This document shows positions 9,949 through 20,873 of a stretch of 64,000 bases of DNA, piece by piece. Positions within the stretch are counted from its first letter, which is position 1. Each line of letters begins with the position of its first letter. Position numbers and translations under genes: made by a program. The stretch spans positions 1-64,000 of the forward strand of contig JABJEK010000101.1 of the NCBI GenBank assembly GCA_018702955.1, given 5' to 3'. Source of the DNA: Rhodospirillaceae bacterium (GTDB taxonomy: Bacteria; Pseudomonadota; Alphaproteobacteria; UBA6615). Below the pieces are notes generated by a model, which was not told the origin of the DNA, did not search any database, and was given only the letters and a program-made list of their open reading frames with translations.

Positions 9949-11070
9949 GTGAACTATGAAACGATTTCACAATCCGAGCGTCGCGACCGGCTGCGCCTGA
10001 TCCGGACCGAGAGCATCGGGCCCGTGACATGGCGCCAGCTGATGGATCATTTCGGGTCCGCAGAAGACGCGATCGCGGCCTTGCCCGACTTCGCCGGCCG
10101 CGCCGGCAAACGGGACATCAGGATCGCGAGCGCCGCCGACGCGGAAAAGGAACTGGCGCAGCTCGGTGAACTCGACGCGCAGACCGTGACACTGGGTGAA
10201 CCCGACTACCCAACAACACTCGCCGCCATCGATGACGCGCCGCCTGTCATCTCCGTCCGCGGCAACATCTCGGCACTCGCCAAAACCGGCATTGCCATCG
10301 TCGGCGCGCGAAACGCATCGGCGAACGGCCGGCGGATCGCGGAAGTACTCGCGTCCGAACTGTCCGTCGATCCGGGCGTCGCCATCGTTTCCGGTCTGGC
10401 CCGCGGCATCGATACGGCGGCGCATGCCGGTTCGATCGCCGGAAATGGCACGACAATCGCCGTCATGGCGGGCGGGATCGAAATCGTCTATCCGCCGGAA
10501 AACGAAGACCTCTACCAAAATATTATCGAGACCGGCGCTATCGTCAGTGAAATGCCGCCCGGCCTGAAACCGCAGGCCCGCCATTTTCCCCGCCGCAATC
10601 GTATCGTGTCGGGATTGTCCCTGGCGGTCATCGTGGTTGAGGCTGCGCAGCGATCAGGCTCGCTCATCACCGCCCGTCTGGCCGGCGAGCAAGGCCGTAC
10701 GGTGCTCGCCGTCCCCGGCTCTCCGCTTGATCCGCGCGCTTTTGGCGCCAACCATCTGATCCGCGAAGGCGCCATCCTGGTCCGCAATGCCGAAGACGTG
10801 TTCGAGGCTGTTCAGCCGATGGTCACACCGGCGACACCCCGCACCGAAACACCGTCGCCGCGCTCCCGCGCACCGGTTCTCGATCTCGATTCTGCCGGCG
10901 CCGACAGCCGCGAAACCGTGATTTCATGTTTGTCGCCTGAGCCCGTCGCGGTTGACGAAATCGTGCGGCGGTGCCAATTAACCGCCCCTGTCGTCCGGAC
11001 AATCCTGCTCGAACTCGAATTGGCGGGACGTTTGGAACGGCATCCGGGCAACCGTGTTGCGGCCTGCTGA
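9949..11070 (+). CDS. dprA: DNA processing protein DprA (Smf)
   Basis: AIVGARNASANGRRIAEVLA, VSGLARGIDTAAHAGSI, AGGIEIVYPPENEDLY, FPRRNRIVSGLS. Confidence 0.95.
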   Translation: MNYETISQSERRDRLRLIRTESIGPVTWRQLMDHFGSAEDAIAALPDFAGRAGKRDIRIASAADAEKELAQLGELDAQTVTLGEPDYPTTLAAIDDAPPVISVRGNISALAKTGIAIVGARNASANGRRIAEVLASELSVDPGVAIVSGLARGIDTAAHAGSIAGNGTTIAVMAGGIEIVYPPENEDLYQNIIETGAIVSEMPPGLKPQARHFPRRNRIVSGLSLAVIVVEAAQRSGSLITARLAGEQGRTVLAVPGSPLDPRAFGANHLIREGAILVRNAEDVFEAVQPMVTPATPRTETPSPRSRAPVLDLDSAGADSRETVISCLSPEPVAVDEIVRRCQLTAPVVRTILLELELAGRLERHPGNRVAAC

Positions 11071-11134
11071 CGATCGCTAGACCGCACGCAAATGTCGTTG
11101 TTAGTGAACGAAGAACAAGCGGAATCCTCTCTGC

Positions 11135-13813
11135 ATGAACGTCGTCGTCGTTGAATCGCCCTCCAAGGCCAAGACCATCAACAAGTATCTCGGTGATGCT
11201 TACACCGTGCTGGCCTCTTATGGACATGTGCGTGACCTGCCACCGAAAGATGGCTCGGTCCGGCCGGATGAGGATTTCGAAATGGACTGGGCGATCGACG
11301 CCCGTTCCGAAAAACAGGTCAGCGCCATCGTCGACGCCCTCGACGGCGCCGAGACCCTTTATCTCGCGACCGATCCGGATCGCGAGGGAGAGGCGATCTC
11401 CTGGCATATCGAGCAATTGCTGCGCGACCGCGGGCTTCTCGACGGCATCGACGTCAAACGCGTGGTGTTCAACGAAATCACAAAGGGCGCGGTCCAGGAT
11501 GCCTTTAACCATCCGCGCAGCCTGAACAACGAACTCGTCGAGGCCTATCTCGCGCGGCGTGCACTCGATTACCTGGTCGGCTTCAACCTCTCGCCCGTGC
11601 TCTGGCGCAAACTTCCCGGTTCCCGCTCTGCCGGCCGCGTGCAGTCGGTGGCGTTACGTCTCATCTGCGAGCGCGAGGCCGAGATCGAGGCCTTCAAGGC
11701 CCGTGAGTACTGGTCCATCGAAGTCGGCTTGAACAGCGCCCGGAATGCGCCCTACCAGGCGCGCCTTGTCGAACGGAACGGACAGAAGCTCGAACGTTTC
11801 GACATCGCCGACGAAGGCGCGGCCAATGCCGCGAAAAGCGACGTCGAGGCGGCGAATTTCAAGATCGCGTCGATCGAGAAGAAACGCACCCGGCGCAATC
11901 CCCAACCGCCCTTCACGACATCGACCCTGCAGCAGGAAGCCTCGCGCAAGCTCGGGTTCGGCACATCCCAGACCATGCGGGTCGCCCAGCGTCTATACGA
12001 AGGTATCGAGATCGACGGCGAGACCGTCGGCCTCATCACCTACATGCGAACCGATAGTGTCACCCTGAGCCAGGAAGCCATCGCGTCCTGTCGTGATTTG
12101 ATCGATCAGGATTTCGGCGGCGAGTATCTGCCCGAAAAGCCGCGCGTTTACCGCACCAAGGCGAAAAACGCCCAGGAAGCCCATGAAGCGGTGCGGCCGA
12201 CGGACCTGTTCCGCCGCCCGGCCAGCTTGAAGAACACCCTCGATGGTGATCTGTTCCGCCTCTATGAACTGATCTGGCGCCGCACGATGGCATCTGAAAT
12301 GGCCGAGGCCCAGATCGACCGCGTCGCCGTGGAACTGCGATCGGCCGACGCACAGCTGGCCCTGCGCGCCAACGGCCAGACAATCGCGTTCGACGGCTTC
12401 CTGAAGCTGTACCGGGAAGACAAGGACGAGCCGACAAACGGCGAAGGCGAGAACACCGAGAACGACGACGAACGCCGTCTGCCGCCGCTCGACGAAGGCG
12501 AGGACGCAGCGGTCCGCGACATCTCACCGGAACAGCATTTCACCCAGCCGCCGCCGCGATACTCCGAGGCGAGCCTGGTCAAGTCGATGGAAGAGCTGGG
12601 GATCGGTCGCCCGTCCACCTACGCGTCGATCATCCAGGTCCTGCAGGACCGCAATTATGTGCAGCTCGAACGCAAACGGTTCACGCCGGAGGATCAGGGA
12701 CGCCTCGTCACCAGTTTCCTGAGCAGTTTCTTCGAGCGTTATGTGCAGTATGACTTTACGGCCAGCATGGAAGAGCGCCTCGACGACATTTCCGGCGGTC
12801 GCATCGACTGGAAGGCCGTTTTGCGCGAATTCTGGCAGGATTTCTCCGCCGCCATCGAAGGCACGGCAGAGCTTCGTGTTCGCTCGGTACTGGATACACT
12901 TGATGAAGAACTTGGACCCCATTTCTTCCCGACCCGCGAAGACGGCACCGACGCGCGTGTCTGCCCGGCCTGCAACGAGGGTCGGCTCGGATTGCGTCTC
13001 GGCAAACACGGCCCGTTTGTAGGTTGCTCGAACTATCCCGAGTGTAAATACACCCGTAAGCTCGCGGTCGACGGCGGTGATGACGAGACAGCGGACCTGG
13101 CCAACGGCCCGCGCGAACTCGGCAAGGATCCGGAGTCCGGCAAGGACGTGACCCTGCGCAAGGGCCCCTACGGCTTGTATGTGCAGCTGGGTGAGCCCGA
13201 AGGTGAAGGCAAGAAGGCGACCAAGCCGAAGCGGACTTCAATCCCCGACGGCTACACCCTCGATGAAATCGAACTGGAGCTCGCGCTGGGCCTGCTGGCC
13301 TTGCCGCGCGATATCGGCCCCCATCCCGAAGATGCGGTGGTCATCCAGGCCGGGATCGGCCGCTACGGGCCCTATGTGAAGCATGGCACGGTCTATGCGT
13401 CGTTGCCCGACCCGCGGGAAGTCCTGACGGTTGGCCTCAACCGCGCCGTCACGGTGTTGGCGGAAAAGGGCAAGGGACGGCGCGGCCGCGCCGCACCGCT
13501 CAAGGAGCTGGGCAACCATCCGGACGACGAGAAGCCGGTCACCGTGCATGACGGCCGATACGGCCCCTATGTGAAGCACGGGAAGATCAACGCGACGATC
13601 CCCAAGGAAGTCGATCCTCAGGACATGACGCTTGAGCGTGCCGTTGAGCTGATCGCGGCCCGGGCGGCGAAAGCCAAGACGGCACCGGCCAAGAAGAAGG
13701 CGGCGAAGAAGCCCGCCAAGAAAAAGACGGCTGCAAAGAAGAAGACTGCGAAAAAACCAGCCGCCAAGAAAGCCGCCGCCAAAGAAGCAGACGCCGCGCC
13801 TAGCGCGGACTAG
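11135..13813 (+). CDS. topA: DNA topoisomerase I
   Basis: [41 protein letters not shown], zinc finger [28 protein letters not shown], Lys-rich tail. Confidence 0.98.
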   Translation: MNVVVVESPSKAKTINKYLGDAYTVLASYGHVRDLPPKDGSVRPDEDFEMDWAIDARSEKQVSAIVDALDGAETLYLATDPDREGEAISWHIEQLLRDRGLLDGIDVKRVVFNEITKGAVQDAFNHPRSLNNELVEAYLARRALDYLVGFNLSPVLWRKLPGSRSAGRVQSVALRLICEREAEIEAFKAREYWSIEVGLNSARNAPYQARLVERNGQKLERFDIADEGAANAAKSDVEAANFKIASIEKKRTRRNPQPPFTTSTLQQEASRKLGFGTSQTMRVAQRLYEGIEIDGETVGLITYMRTDSVTLSQEAIASCRDLIDQDFGGEYLPEKPRVYRTKAKNAQEAHEAVRPTDLFRRPASLKNTLDGDLFRLYELIWRRTMASEMAEAQIDRVAVELRSADAQLALRANGQTIAFDGFLKLYREDKDEPTNGEGENTENDDERRLPPLDEGEDAAVRDISPEQHFTQPPPRYSEASLVKSMEELGIGRPSTYASIIQVLQDRNYVQLERKRFTPEDQGRLVTSFLSSFFERYVQYDFTASMEERLDDISGGRIDWKAVLREFWQDFSAAIEGTAELRVRSVLDTLDEELGPHFFPTREDGTDARVCPACNEGRLGLRLGKHGPFVGCSNYPECKYTRKLAVDGGDDETADLANGPRELGKDPESGKDVTLRKGPYGLYVQLGEPEGEGKKATKPKRTSIPDGYTLDEIELELALGLLALPRDIGPHPEDAVVIQAGIGRYGPYVKHGTVYASLPDPREVLTVGLNRAVTVLAEKGKGRRGRAAPLKELGNHPDDEKPVTVHDGRYGPYVKHGKINATIPKEVDPQDMTLERAVELIAARAAKAKTAPAKKKAAKKPAKKKTAAKKKTAKKPAAKKAAAKEADAAPSAD

Positions 13814-13822
13814 CCAACCGGC

Positions 13823-16069
13823 TTGGCCAAGCGCAAATCAGGCGAGGCGGAAGCGGGCAGCTTGCCCGACGCGGAAGCGATTCTGGATTTACTCCGTGCG
13901 GCTACCGACGCCCCGCCCACCCGCGAAATCGCCCGCGCCTTTGCGCTGAAGGGCGGCCAGCGTACGGAACTTCGCCACCGTCTGCGCGAACTCGAGGACG
14001 CAGGTCGAATCGAACGCGTGCAGGGACGTCGCTGGCGGCTTGCCGACGCCCTGCCCCCGGTCGCGGTGCTCGAAGTCGTGGCCGTCGATTCCGATGGCGA
14101 GTTGCGGGTCAAACCCGTCGATCACGCAGCGGATGCACCCTTGCCCGAGATCGAGGTTCTTCGCGCGCCACGCAGCATGTCTGCACCCGGCCTCGGCGAC
14201 CGCTTCCTGGCCCGCCTTTCGCCGCGCGGCGACAACCATTACACCGCCCAGCCCCTGCGCGCGGCCGAGAGCGAGGCCGAGACAATCGTCGGTCAGTATC
14301 GGACCGGCAACGATGGCGGGCGTGTTGTTCCGCTCGAGCGCGGCCGCCGCGACGAGTTCGCCGTCGCCCCGACGAACAATGTCGCGGTGCAGGACGGGGA
14401 TCTGGTTGTGGTCGAGATTCTCCCCGCCCGCCGTCAGAGCATGACCCAGGCGCGCATCGTTGAGAATATCGGCGCGGGTGATGCACCCGGTGCCATCAGC
14501 CGGATCGCCATCCATCGCGCCGGCATTCCGGTGCGGTTCCCCGACGCCGTCGTTGCCGATGCCGACGCGGCTCTGCCGCCGGTTCTGGGCGAGCGCGTGG
14601 ATTTACGCGACCTGCCGCTGGTCACCATCGACGGTGCAGACGCACGCGATTTCGACGACGCGGTCTTCGCCGAGCCGGACACGACCCGAAGCACGGATGG
14701 CGGGTGGCACATCGTCGTCGCGATCGCGGACGTCGCCGCCTATGTCACGCCGGACAGTCCGCTCGACCGCGAGGCATACAAACGCGGCAACTCCGCCTAC
14801 TTCCCTGATCTAGTCGTCCCCATGCTGCCGGAGGCGCTTTCGAACGGTTTGTGTTCGCTCCGCCCCGACGAAGACCGCGCGTGTATGACCGCCGACCTCT
14901 GGATTGGTCCGGATGGCAACCTGCGGTCGTTTCAATTCCGCCGCGCCCTCATGCGGTCGGTTGCACGCCTGACTTATGAGGAGGTGCAGGCCGCCCGTGA
15001 TGCCAACACGGACCCCGTCGCGCCGGGCCATCTCGCCAACCTTTACGGTGCCTATAAATCCCTGTCCGAAGCGCGGCGCGTCCGTGGCGCGCTGGATCTC
15101 GAACTGCCCGAGCGTCGGGTTGTCCTCGATGACGCGGGCCAGGTTACGGATATCGTGCCGGTGATCCGGCTCGACAGCCATCGCCTGATCGAGGAATTCA
15201 TGATCGCTGCGAACGTGGCCGCAGCACGCGAACTTGGAAAGCGCGGACAGCCCGTGATGTTCCGCGTCCATGATGAACCGTCGCTCGAGAAGCTTGAGGA
15301 TCTGCGCGAGGCCCTGGCCGGCTTCGGAATCAAAATCGCTCGTGGTGGGATATCACGGCCGGGAGACTTCAACGGCATCCTCGCCCGGGTCCGCGGCGAA
15401 GCATATGAAGGCTCGGTCAACGAGCTCATTCTGCGCGCGCAGATGCAGGCCGCCTACAGTCCCGACAATCTCGGTCATTTCGGGCTCGGTTTGCGTGACT
15501 ACGCCCATTTCACATCGCCGATCCGCCGCTATGCCGACCTGCTGGTCCACCGTGCCCTGATACGAGGTCTGGGGCTGGGCGAAGGCGGGCTGGAAGATCA
15601 TCAGGCCAGTCGGTTCGAGGAACTCGGTAGTCATATTTCGAAGACCGAGCGCCAAGCGGTGGTCGCAGAGCGTGACGCTAACGATCGCTACACGGCCGCA
15701 TACCTCGCCGGCCATATCGGATCCAACTTCACCGGTACAATTCGTGGCGTCACACGATCCGGCCTTTTCGTCGCGATCGACGACAAGGGCGCGGAGGGTT
15801 TTGTTCCAGCATCACGACTTCCGGGCGGGCGGCCCCGCTTCGATGCGCGCACACAGACGATCGAATCGCCTGGTGGCGGCACCTACCGGCTGGGCGATGC
15901 AGTTGAAATCCGGGTCGCCGAAGCCGACGGTTTGCGCGGCTCTTCCATTTTCGACCTGATGGATGGCGGCTCGTCTTCAAACGAGAAAAAGCAGCACGCC
16001 CCGCGGAAAGGTCGGTCCGGCCGCAAACGCCCGGACAAACGGCACAAAAAACGACAGCAACGGCGTTAA
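13823..16069 (+). CDS. rnr: Ribonuclease R (TTG start)
   Basis: TIDGADARDFDDAV, HFTSPIRRYADLLVHR, C-terminal S1 region and basic tail. Confidence 0.95.
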   Translation: MAKRKSGEAEAGSLPDAEAILDLLRAATDAPPTREIARAFALKGGQRTELRHRLRELEDAGRIERVQGRRWRLADALPPVAVLEVVAVDSDGELRVKPVDHAADAPLPEIEVLRAPRSMSAPGLGDRFLARLSPRGDNHYTAQPLRAAESEAETIVGQYRTGNDGGRVVPLERGRRDEFAVAPTNNVAVQDGDLVVVEILPARRQSMTQARIVENIGAGDAPGAISRIAIHRAGIPVRFPDAVVADADAALPPVLGERVDLRDLPLVTIDGADARDFDDAVFAEPDTTRSTDGGWHIVVAIADVAAYVTPDSPLDREAYKRGNSAYFPDLVVPMLPEALSNGLCSLRPDEDRACMTADLWIGPDGNLRSFQFRRALMRSVARLTYEEVQAARDANTDPVAPGHLANLYGAYKSLSEARRVRGALDLELPERRVVLDDAGQVTDIVPVIRLDSHRLIEEFMIAANVAAARELGKRGQPVMFRVHDEPSLEKLEDLREALAGFGIKIARGGISRPGDFNGILARVRGEAYEGSVNELILRAQMQAAYSPDNLGHFGLGLRDYAHFTSPIRRYADLLVHRALIRGLGLGEGGLEDHQASRFEELGSHISKTERQAVVAERDANDRYTAAYLAGHIGSNFTGTIRGVTRSGLFVAIDDKGAEGFVPASRLPGGRPRFDARTQTIESPGGGTYRLGDAVEIRVAEADGLRGSSIFDLMDGGSSSNEKKQHAPRKGRSGRKRPDKRHKKRQQRR

Positions 16070-16153
16070 CCATTTGGTACCGCTTTCCGATACCATGTGG
16101 CCCATCGACATCCGACCTTTACCCGAGCGCCGCACGCGCGATATGTGAAGTAT

Positions 16154-17725
16154 ATGAATGACTTGAAGAAGCGATTCTCATTGATCCGCCGGACCGCATT
16201 GCTTGCCGCAGTACTCATACTGGCATCGTGCGTGCAAATCGGCTCGAAGGTCGATGCAGAGTATTCGGACATCTACAGCCGCGAGATGTTTGACACGGGC
16301 TACAGGTTTATCAATGACCGCTATATCTCCGCCGTTTCGCTGCGGGACCTGAGCATCAGTGGACTGGCGGGATTGCATCAGATTGATTCGAATCTCGATG
16401 TACGCCCTGCCAACGATAACATCGAAGTTCGCTATCGAAACCGAACGGTTGGGCGCCTCGCCACACCGCGAAACGACGAGCCGGAGGCCTGGAGTCAGGC
16501 AACGGTCGATGTGATCTCGATCGCACGCGCGGCCTCGCCCTCTCTCGCGGATGCGCGCGCCGAGACCGTTTTCAAGGCTGTTTTCGACGGCGTCCTGTCG
16601 CCACTGGACAAATTTTCCCGCTATGACGACGCCGAGACCGCCAGCGAAAAACGCGCCTACCGTGACGGATTTGGCGGCATCGGAGTCACAATCGCCAAGG
16701 AAGACACCGACGCGGTCATCCTCTCTGTTACCGAGGGCGGCCCGGCCGCCGTGGCCGGTGTAATCGAGCAGGACCGGATCACCCATATCGAAGGCGAGAC
16801 GATTGCCCCCTGGACCCAGCGCCGGTTGGTCGAGGCCCTGCGGGGGCCGATCAATAGCGCGGTGTCCTTTACCGTTGCCCGCGCCGGCGCACCGGCGCCG
16901 GTGGTTATCGCACTGACGCGGCAACATGTGGTGCCCGAGACCGTGGAGGCGCGGCGCGAAAACGGGATCGCGATCGTTCGCCTGATCGGATTCAACGTCG
17001 ATTCCGCCAAGGACCTTCGGCGGATCGTGCAGCGCCAGATGCGCAGCCCGGAAGGACCGCCGACAGGCTTCGTTCTCGACCTGCGCTCGAACCCGGGCGG
17101 CCGTCTCGATGTATCCATTGATGTGGCGGACATATTCATGGACGCCGGCGACATCACCGTAACCCGCGGTCGACATCCTGGAAGTCAGCAGGCATTCGCG
17201 GCATCACGGGGCGACGAGACGGCCCAGCGACCTATCGTCATCCTGATCAACGGTAACTCGGCATCCGCGGCCGAAATCGTGACGGCAGCACTACAGGACC
17301 ATGGCAGAGCCGTGGTCATCGGGACCAATTCATTCGGTAAGGGTACGGTGCAATCGGTACTTCGCCTTCCCAACAATGGCGAGATCACACTCACCTGGTC
17401 GCGTTTCCTCGCGCCGTCGGGTTATCGGCTTCATGAGCTGGGTGTGTTGCCAACGGTGTGTACCCACGGGGGTGGCGATCTGAAATCGGCCGATGCGCTC
17501 GTCCCGGCCGTGCGGGATGGACAGAATGTCCTCGCGGGGCAATTCGGAAACTGGCGCGCGACCGGTAACACCGATACTGCCGACCGGGCCGGGCTACGGC
17601 AAATTTGCCCATCCGATGGCGGTTCGCCGGATGTTGATGTCGCGCTGGCGAGCGCGATCATCACGGATCAGGGGCTTTATTCCTCCCTGCTACGCCAGGC
17701 CGACACATCTGTCGCGCACCGCTAA
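16154..17725 (+). CDS. S41 family (C-terminal processing) peptidase, predicted lipoprotein with PDZ domain
   Basis: Lipobox LILASC; PDZ GIGVTIAKEDTDAVILSVTEGGPAAVAGV; catalytic region LINGNSASAAEIVTAALQDHGRAVVIGTNSFGKGTVQ. Confidence 0.9.
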   Translation: MNDLKKRFSLIRRTALLAAVLILASCVQIGSKVDAEYSDIYSREMFDTGYRFINDRYISAVSLRDLSISGLAGLHQIDSNLDVRPANDNIEVRYRNRTVGRLATPRNDEPEAWSQATVDVISIARAASPSLADARAETVFKAVFDGVLSPLDKFSRYDDAETASEKRAYRDGFGGIGVTIAKEDTDAVILSVTEGGPAAVAGVIEQDRITHIEGETIAPWTQRRLVEALRGPINSAVSFTVARAGAPAPVVIALTRQHVVPETVEARRENGIAIVRLIGFNVDSAKDLRRIVQRQMRSPEGPPTGFVLDLRSNPGGRLDVSIDVADIFMDAGDITVTRGRHPGSQQAFAASRGDETAQRPIVILINGNSASAAEIVTAALQDHGRAVVIGTNSFGKGTVQSVLRLPNNGEITLTWSRFLAPSGYRLHELGVLPTVCTHGGGDLKSADALVPAVRDGQNVLAGQFGNWRATGNTDTADRAGLRQICPSDGGSPDVDVALASAIITDQGLYSSLLRQADTSVAHR

Positions 17726-17799
17726 TTGCCTTCACCGCTTGACTTGCGCGGGTTGCACGGTATCTTCCCGGCCAGATTTCAAGCCTCAGGACAAAAACC

Positions 17800-17967
17800 A
17801 TGGCGAAACCCGCTACCATCCTTGTGAAACTCGTCAGTTCGGCGGACACCGGCTACTACTACGTCACGAAGAAGAATCCGCGACAGAAGCCGGAGAAGCT
17901 CGAGATGCGCAAATACGACCCGGTCGTGCGCAAGCATGTGACGTTCAAGGAAGAAAAAATGAAATAG
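17800..17967 (+). CDS. rpmG: 50S ribosomal protein L33 (55 aa; below ORF-track cutoff)
   Basis: [55 protein letters not shown]. Confidence 0.95.
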   Translation: MAKPATILVKLVSSADTGYYYVTKKNPRQKPEKLEMRKYDPVVRKHVTFKEEKMK

Positions 17968-18006
17968 CGAATTGGCACACCCGGCCGAGCTGGGGGTCAA
18001 CACGCA

Positions 18007-18033
18007 AAAGCCGCCCATCGGGCGGCTTTTTTC
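18007..18033 (+). terminator. Rho-independent terminator after rpmG
   Basis: aaaaGCCGCCCatcGGGCGGCttttttc: GC stem followed by T-run. Confidence 0.9.
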
Positions 18034-18044
18034 ATGGAAAGTGG

Positions 18045-18088
18045 ATGGTCGCGTTACGCGACGGAAATTGATGGTCGCGTTACGCGAC
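18045..18088. repeat. Two direct copies (26-bp period) of ATGGTCGCGTTACGCGAC, each containing palindrome GTCGCGT-T-ACGCGAC
   Basis: Identical 18-mers at 18045-18062 and 18071-18088, between the rpmG terminator and the divK stop. Confidence 0.9.
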
Positions 18089-18095
18089 CGCCGCA

Positions 18096-18464
18096 CTAGG
18101 CGTCGATGAATTTCTGCACAGTTTCCAGGAACTCGGAGACCGAGATAGGCTTGGCGATATACGCCTCGCATCCACCCTGCCGGATCTTTTCCTCGTCGCC
18201 CTTCATAGCAAAAGCGGTTACGGCGATCACCGGAATATCGCGAAGGTTTTCGTCCTCCTTGATCCATTTCGTGACCTCAAGCCCCGAGACCTCCGGCAAC
18301 TGGATATCCATCAGAACGAGGTCAGGGTGATGTTCGCGGGCCAATTGCAGCGCTTCGCGCCCATCCTTGGTCTGGAGCGTGTCATACCCCTGAGCTTCCA
18401 GCAGATCGTGGAAGAGCTTCATGTTCAGTTCATTGTCTTCGACAATGAGTACGGTCTTGGACAT
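18096..18464 (-). CDS. divK: Single-domain response regulator DivK
   Basis: [35 protein letters not shown]...[24 protein letters not shown]...[17 protein letters not shown]...[12 protein letters not shown]; 122 aa. Confidence 0.92.
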   Translation of the reverse strand: MSKTVLIVEDNELNMKLFHDLLEAQGYDTLQTKDGREALQLAREHHPDLVLMDIQLPEVSGLEVTKWIKEDENLRDIPVIAVTAFAMKGDEEKIRQGGCEAYIAKPISVSEFLETVQKFIDA

Positions 18465-18613
18465 GCCCAGCCTGACATTGTTTGTGAAATAGGCCGGGCC
18501 ATCCCCCACAGTCACCCCCATGAGCCGTCCGTCCCCCGACCTGGCGCGGACTCGCTGAGGAAAATGGATAATAATGCTGCAAATGTCCACAGCTAGCCTC
18601 GACCTCCATCGAC

Positions 18614-19525
18614 ATGCGCATCGGAATTGACCTCGGCGGCACGAAAATCGAAGGAATCGTCCTCGACGATTCCGGCGTCGAGATCGCACGCGCGCGCCTC
18701 GGGGCACCGCGGGGCGACTACGAAGCAACCCTGAACGCAATCGCGCAACTCATTGAGCAGATCGACCCCGCGGCGGATGACGCCACGTCTGTCGGGATCG
18801 GCATACCCGGGACGATCTCTCCTGTCACCGGATTGATCAAGAATGCGAACTCGACCTGGCTCACCGGCCAGCCCTTTGATCGCGACCTCGCAAACCGTCT
18901 CGGCCGCGCAGTGCGGGTCGCGAACGATGCGAACTGTTTTGCCATTTCGGAAGCGACGGACGGTGCGGCCGAGGGTGCAGAAACGGTTTTCGGCGTGATC
19001 ATCGGCACCGGCGTTGGCGGCGGTCTTGTGAACCGGGGCCGGATCCTGGTTGGCGGCAACGCCATCGCCGGCGAATGGGGGCACACCCCCCTGCCCTGGA
19101 TGACGGCTGACGAGTATCCCGGACGCGACTGCTTCTGCGGCCGGCGCGGCTGTATCGAGACCTTTGTCTCCGGGCCCGCGTTCGAACGCGATCATGCGGA
19201 ACAGACCGGGACGCCGCTTTCAGCTGCCGACATCGCTGCCGCATCCGGCGCCGGCGATGCAGGCGCTGCCGCATCCCTCGCGCGCCTCGAGAGCCGGCTG
19301 GCACGCAGCCTTGCGATGATCATCAACATCATCGATCCCGATGTGATCGTCCTCGGCGGCGGATTGTCGAACATGGACCGCCTTTACGCGCATCTGCCCG
19401 GCCTGATCGACGATCATATTTTCTCGGATTCGATCTCGACCCCGATCCGCAAGGCCAAACATGGCGATTCCAGTGGCGTACGGGGTGCAGCGTGGCTCTG
19501 GCCCTCGATTGGCGCCCCGACATGA
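18614..19525 (+). CDS. ROK family sugar kinase (fructokinase-like)
   Basis: [36 protein letters not shown], CxCGxxGCIE ([15 protein letters not shown]). Confidence 0.92.
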   Translation: MRIGIDLGGTKIEGIVLDDSGVEIARARLGAPRGDYEATLNAIAQLIEQIDPAADDATSVGIGIPGTISPVTGLIKNANSTWLTGQPFDRDLANRLGRAVRVANDANCFAISEATDGAAEGAETVFGVIIGTGVGGGLVNRGRILVGGNAIAGEWGHTPLPWMTADEYPGRDCFCGRRGCIETFVSGPAFERDHAEQTGTPLSAADIAAASGAGDAGAAASLARLESRLARSLAMIINIIDPDVIVLGGGLSNMDRLYAHLPGLIDDHIFSDSISTPIRKAKHGDSSGVRGAAWLWPSIGAPT

Positions 19526-20844
19526 CCGAAAGCAGCCAGGACGCGCACACGGGGCTCTGCCGCGATTGTGCGGCCTCTGTTCCGCCCGGTTCGCGACATT
19601 GCCCTGCCTGCGCCGCGCCGCGGATTTTGTCTCACCGTGAACTCGATACCTTGTCGATCGCACATATCGACTGCGATGCGTTCTATGCCAGCGTCGAGAA
19701 ACGCGACGACCCCTCCCTGCGCGACAAGCCGGTGATTGTGGGCGGCCGGCAGCGCGGCGTCGTGTCTGCCGCCTGCTACATCGCCCGCATCAAGGGCGTG
19801 CACTCGGCAATGCCCATGTTCCAGGCGCTCAAACTCTGCCCCGATGCGACGGTGATCCGGCCGGACATGGAAAAATACAGCGTGGTCGGGCGACAAATCC
19901 GCGAATTGATGCGCGAGATCACCCCGCTGGTCGAGCCACTCTCGATCGATGAAGCCTTCCTCGACCTCACAGGCACCCAGAAGCTGCATCATGCGAGCCC
20001 GGCGAAGTCACTTATCCGCCTGGTCAATCAGATCGAGCGTGAGATTGGCGTCACCGCGTCGGTCGGTCTCAGCTACAACAAATTCCTGGCGAAGCTGGCG
20101 TCCGACATCGACAAACCGAGGGGCTTTGCGGTCATCGGCCGGGGAGAAGCCCTGACATTTCTCGATACGCTGCCGGTGACGCGAATATGGGGGGTTGGCA
20201 AGTCCCTGCATCGCAAACTGACCGCCGACGGTCTGCACACCATCGGCCAGTTACGCGCCTATGACGAAGCCCGCCTGATAAAGCGCTACGGCGCAATCGG
20301 CCAGCGCCTGGCGCGCTTCAGCCATGGCGAAGATTCACGGGTCATAACGCCTCACTCGTTGCCCAAGAACCTGTCGAGCGAGACCACCTTCTCTGAAGAC
20401 ATTGCCGATCCCGATACCCTCGGAAAACGCCTGTGGCCGTTGTGCGAAAAGGTCACGGACCGGATGAAGGCCCGCGACCTTGCGGGACGGACCGTCACGC
20501 TCAAACTGAAATCTTCCCAGTTCAAGACCCTGACCAGGTCGCACGCGCTGCCGGCGCCGACCCAGCTGGCCGAGACCCTGTATCGCGCTGCGGTGCCCCT
20601 GCTCGACCGGGCGATCGCGGCGGCCCCATCCGGCAGCACGTTCCGACTGATCGGTATCGGGCTTTCGAATTTCGCCGACCCGCTCGAGGCCGACCCGCCT
20701 GATTTGGCCGACCCCGATGCCGATCACCGCAAGAAGGTCGAGGCGGTCATCGATCAGGTCCGCGGCAAGCTGGGCCGTGATGCCATCGGGAAAGGGCGAT
20801 CCATTCGCGGCGACAAAAGGCAAAAGCCCGACGACAAGCGCTGA
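19522..20844 (+). CDS. dinB: DNA polymerase IV (Y-family) with N-terminal zinc-ribbon-like extension
   Basis: CRDCAASVPPGSRHCPAC then IAHIDCDAFYASVEKRDDP, LSIDEAFLDLTGT, SVGLSYNKFLAKLASDIDKP. Confidence 0.95.
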   Translation: MTESSQDAHTGLCRDCAASVPPGSRHCPACAAPRILSHRELDTLSIAHIDCDAFYASVEKRDDPSLRDKPVIVGGRQRGVVSAACYIARIKGVHSAMPMFQALKLCPDATVIRPDMEKYSVVGRQIRELMREITPLVEPLSIDEAFLDLTGTQKLHHASPAKSLIRLVNQIEREIGVTASVGLSYNKFLAKLASDIDKPRGFAVIGRGEALTFLDTLPVTRIWGVGKSLHRKLTADGLHTIGQLRAYDEARLIKRYGAIGQRLARFSHGEDSRVITPHSLPKNLSSETTFSEDIADPDTLGKRLWPLCEKVTDRMKARDLAGRTVTLKLKSSQFKTLTRSHALPAPTQLAETLYRAAVPLLDRAIAAAPSGSTFRLIGIGLSNFADPLEADPPDLADPDADHRKKVEAVIDQVRGKLGRDAIGKGRSIRGDKRQKPDDKR

Positions 20845-20873
20845 CACCAACCCTGCCGATCAAATTTGAAGAT

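Noticed and set aside
13670-13800. Repetitive AAGAAG-rich DNA at the topA 3' end
   Set aside because: It encodes the Lys/Ala-rich C-terminal tail common in alphaproteobacterial TopA; low-complexity coding, not a separate element.
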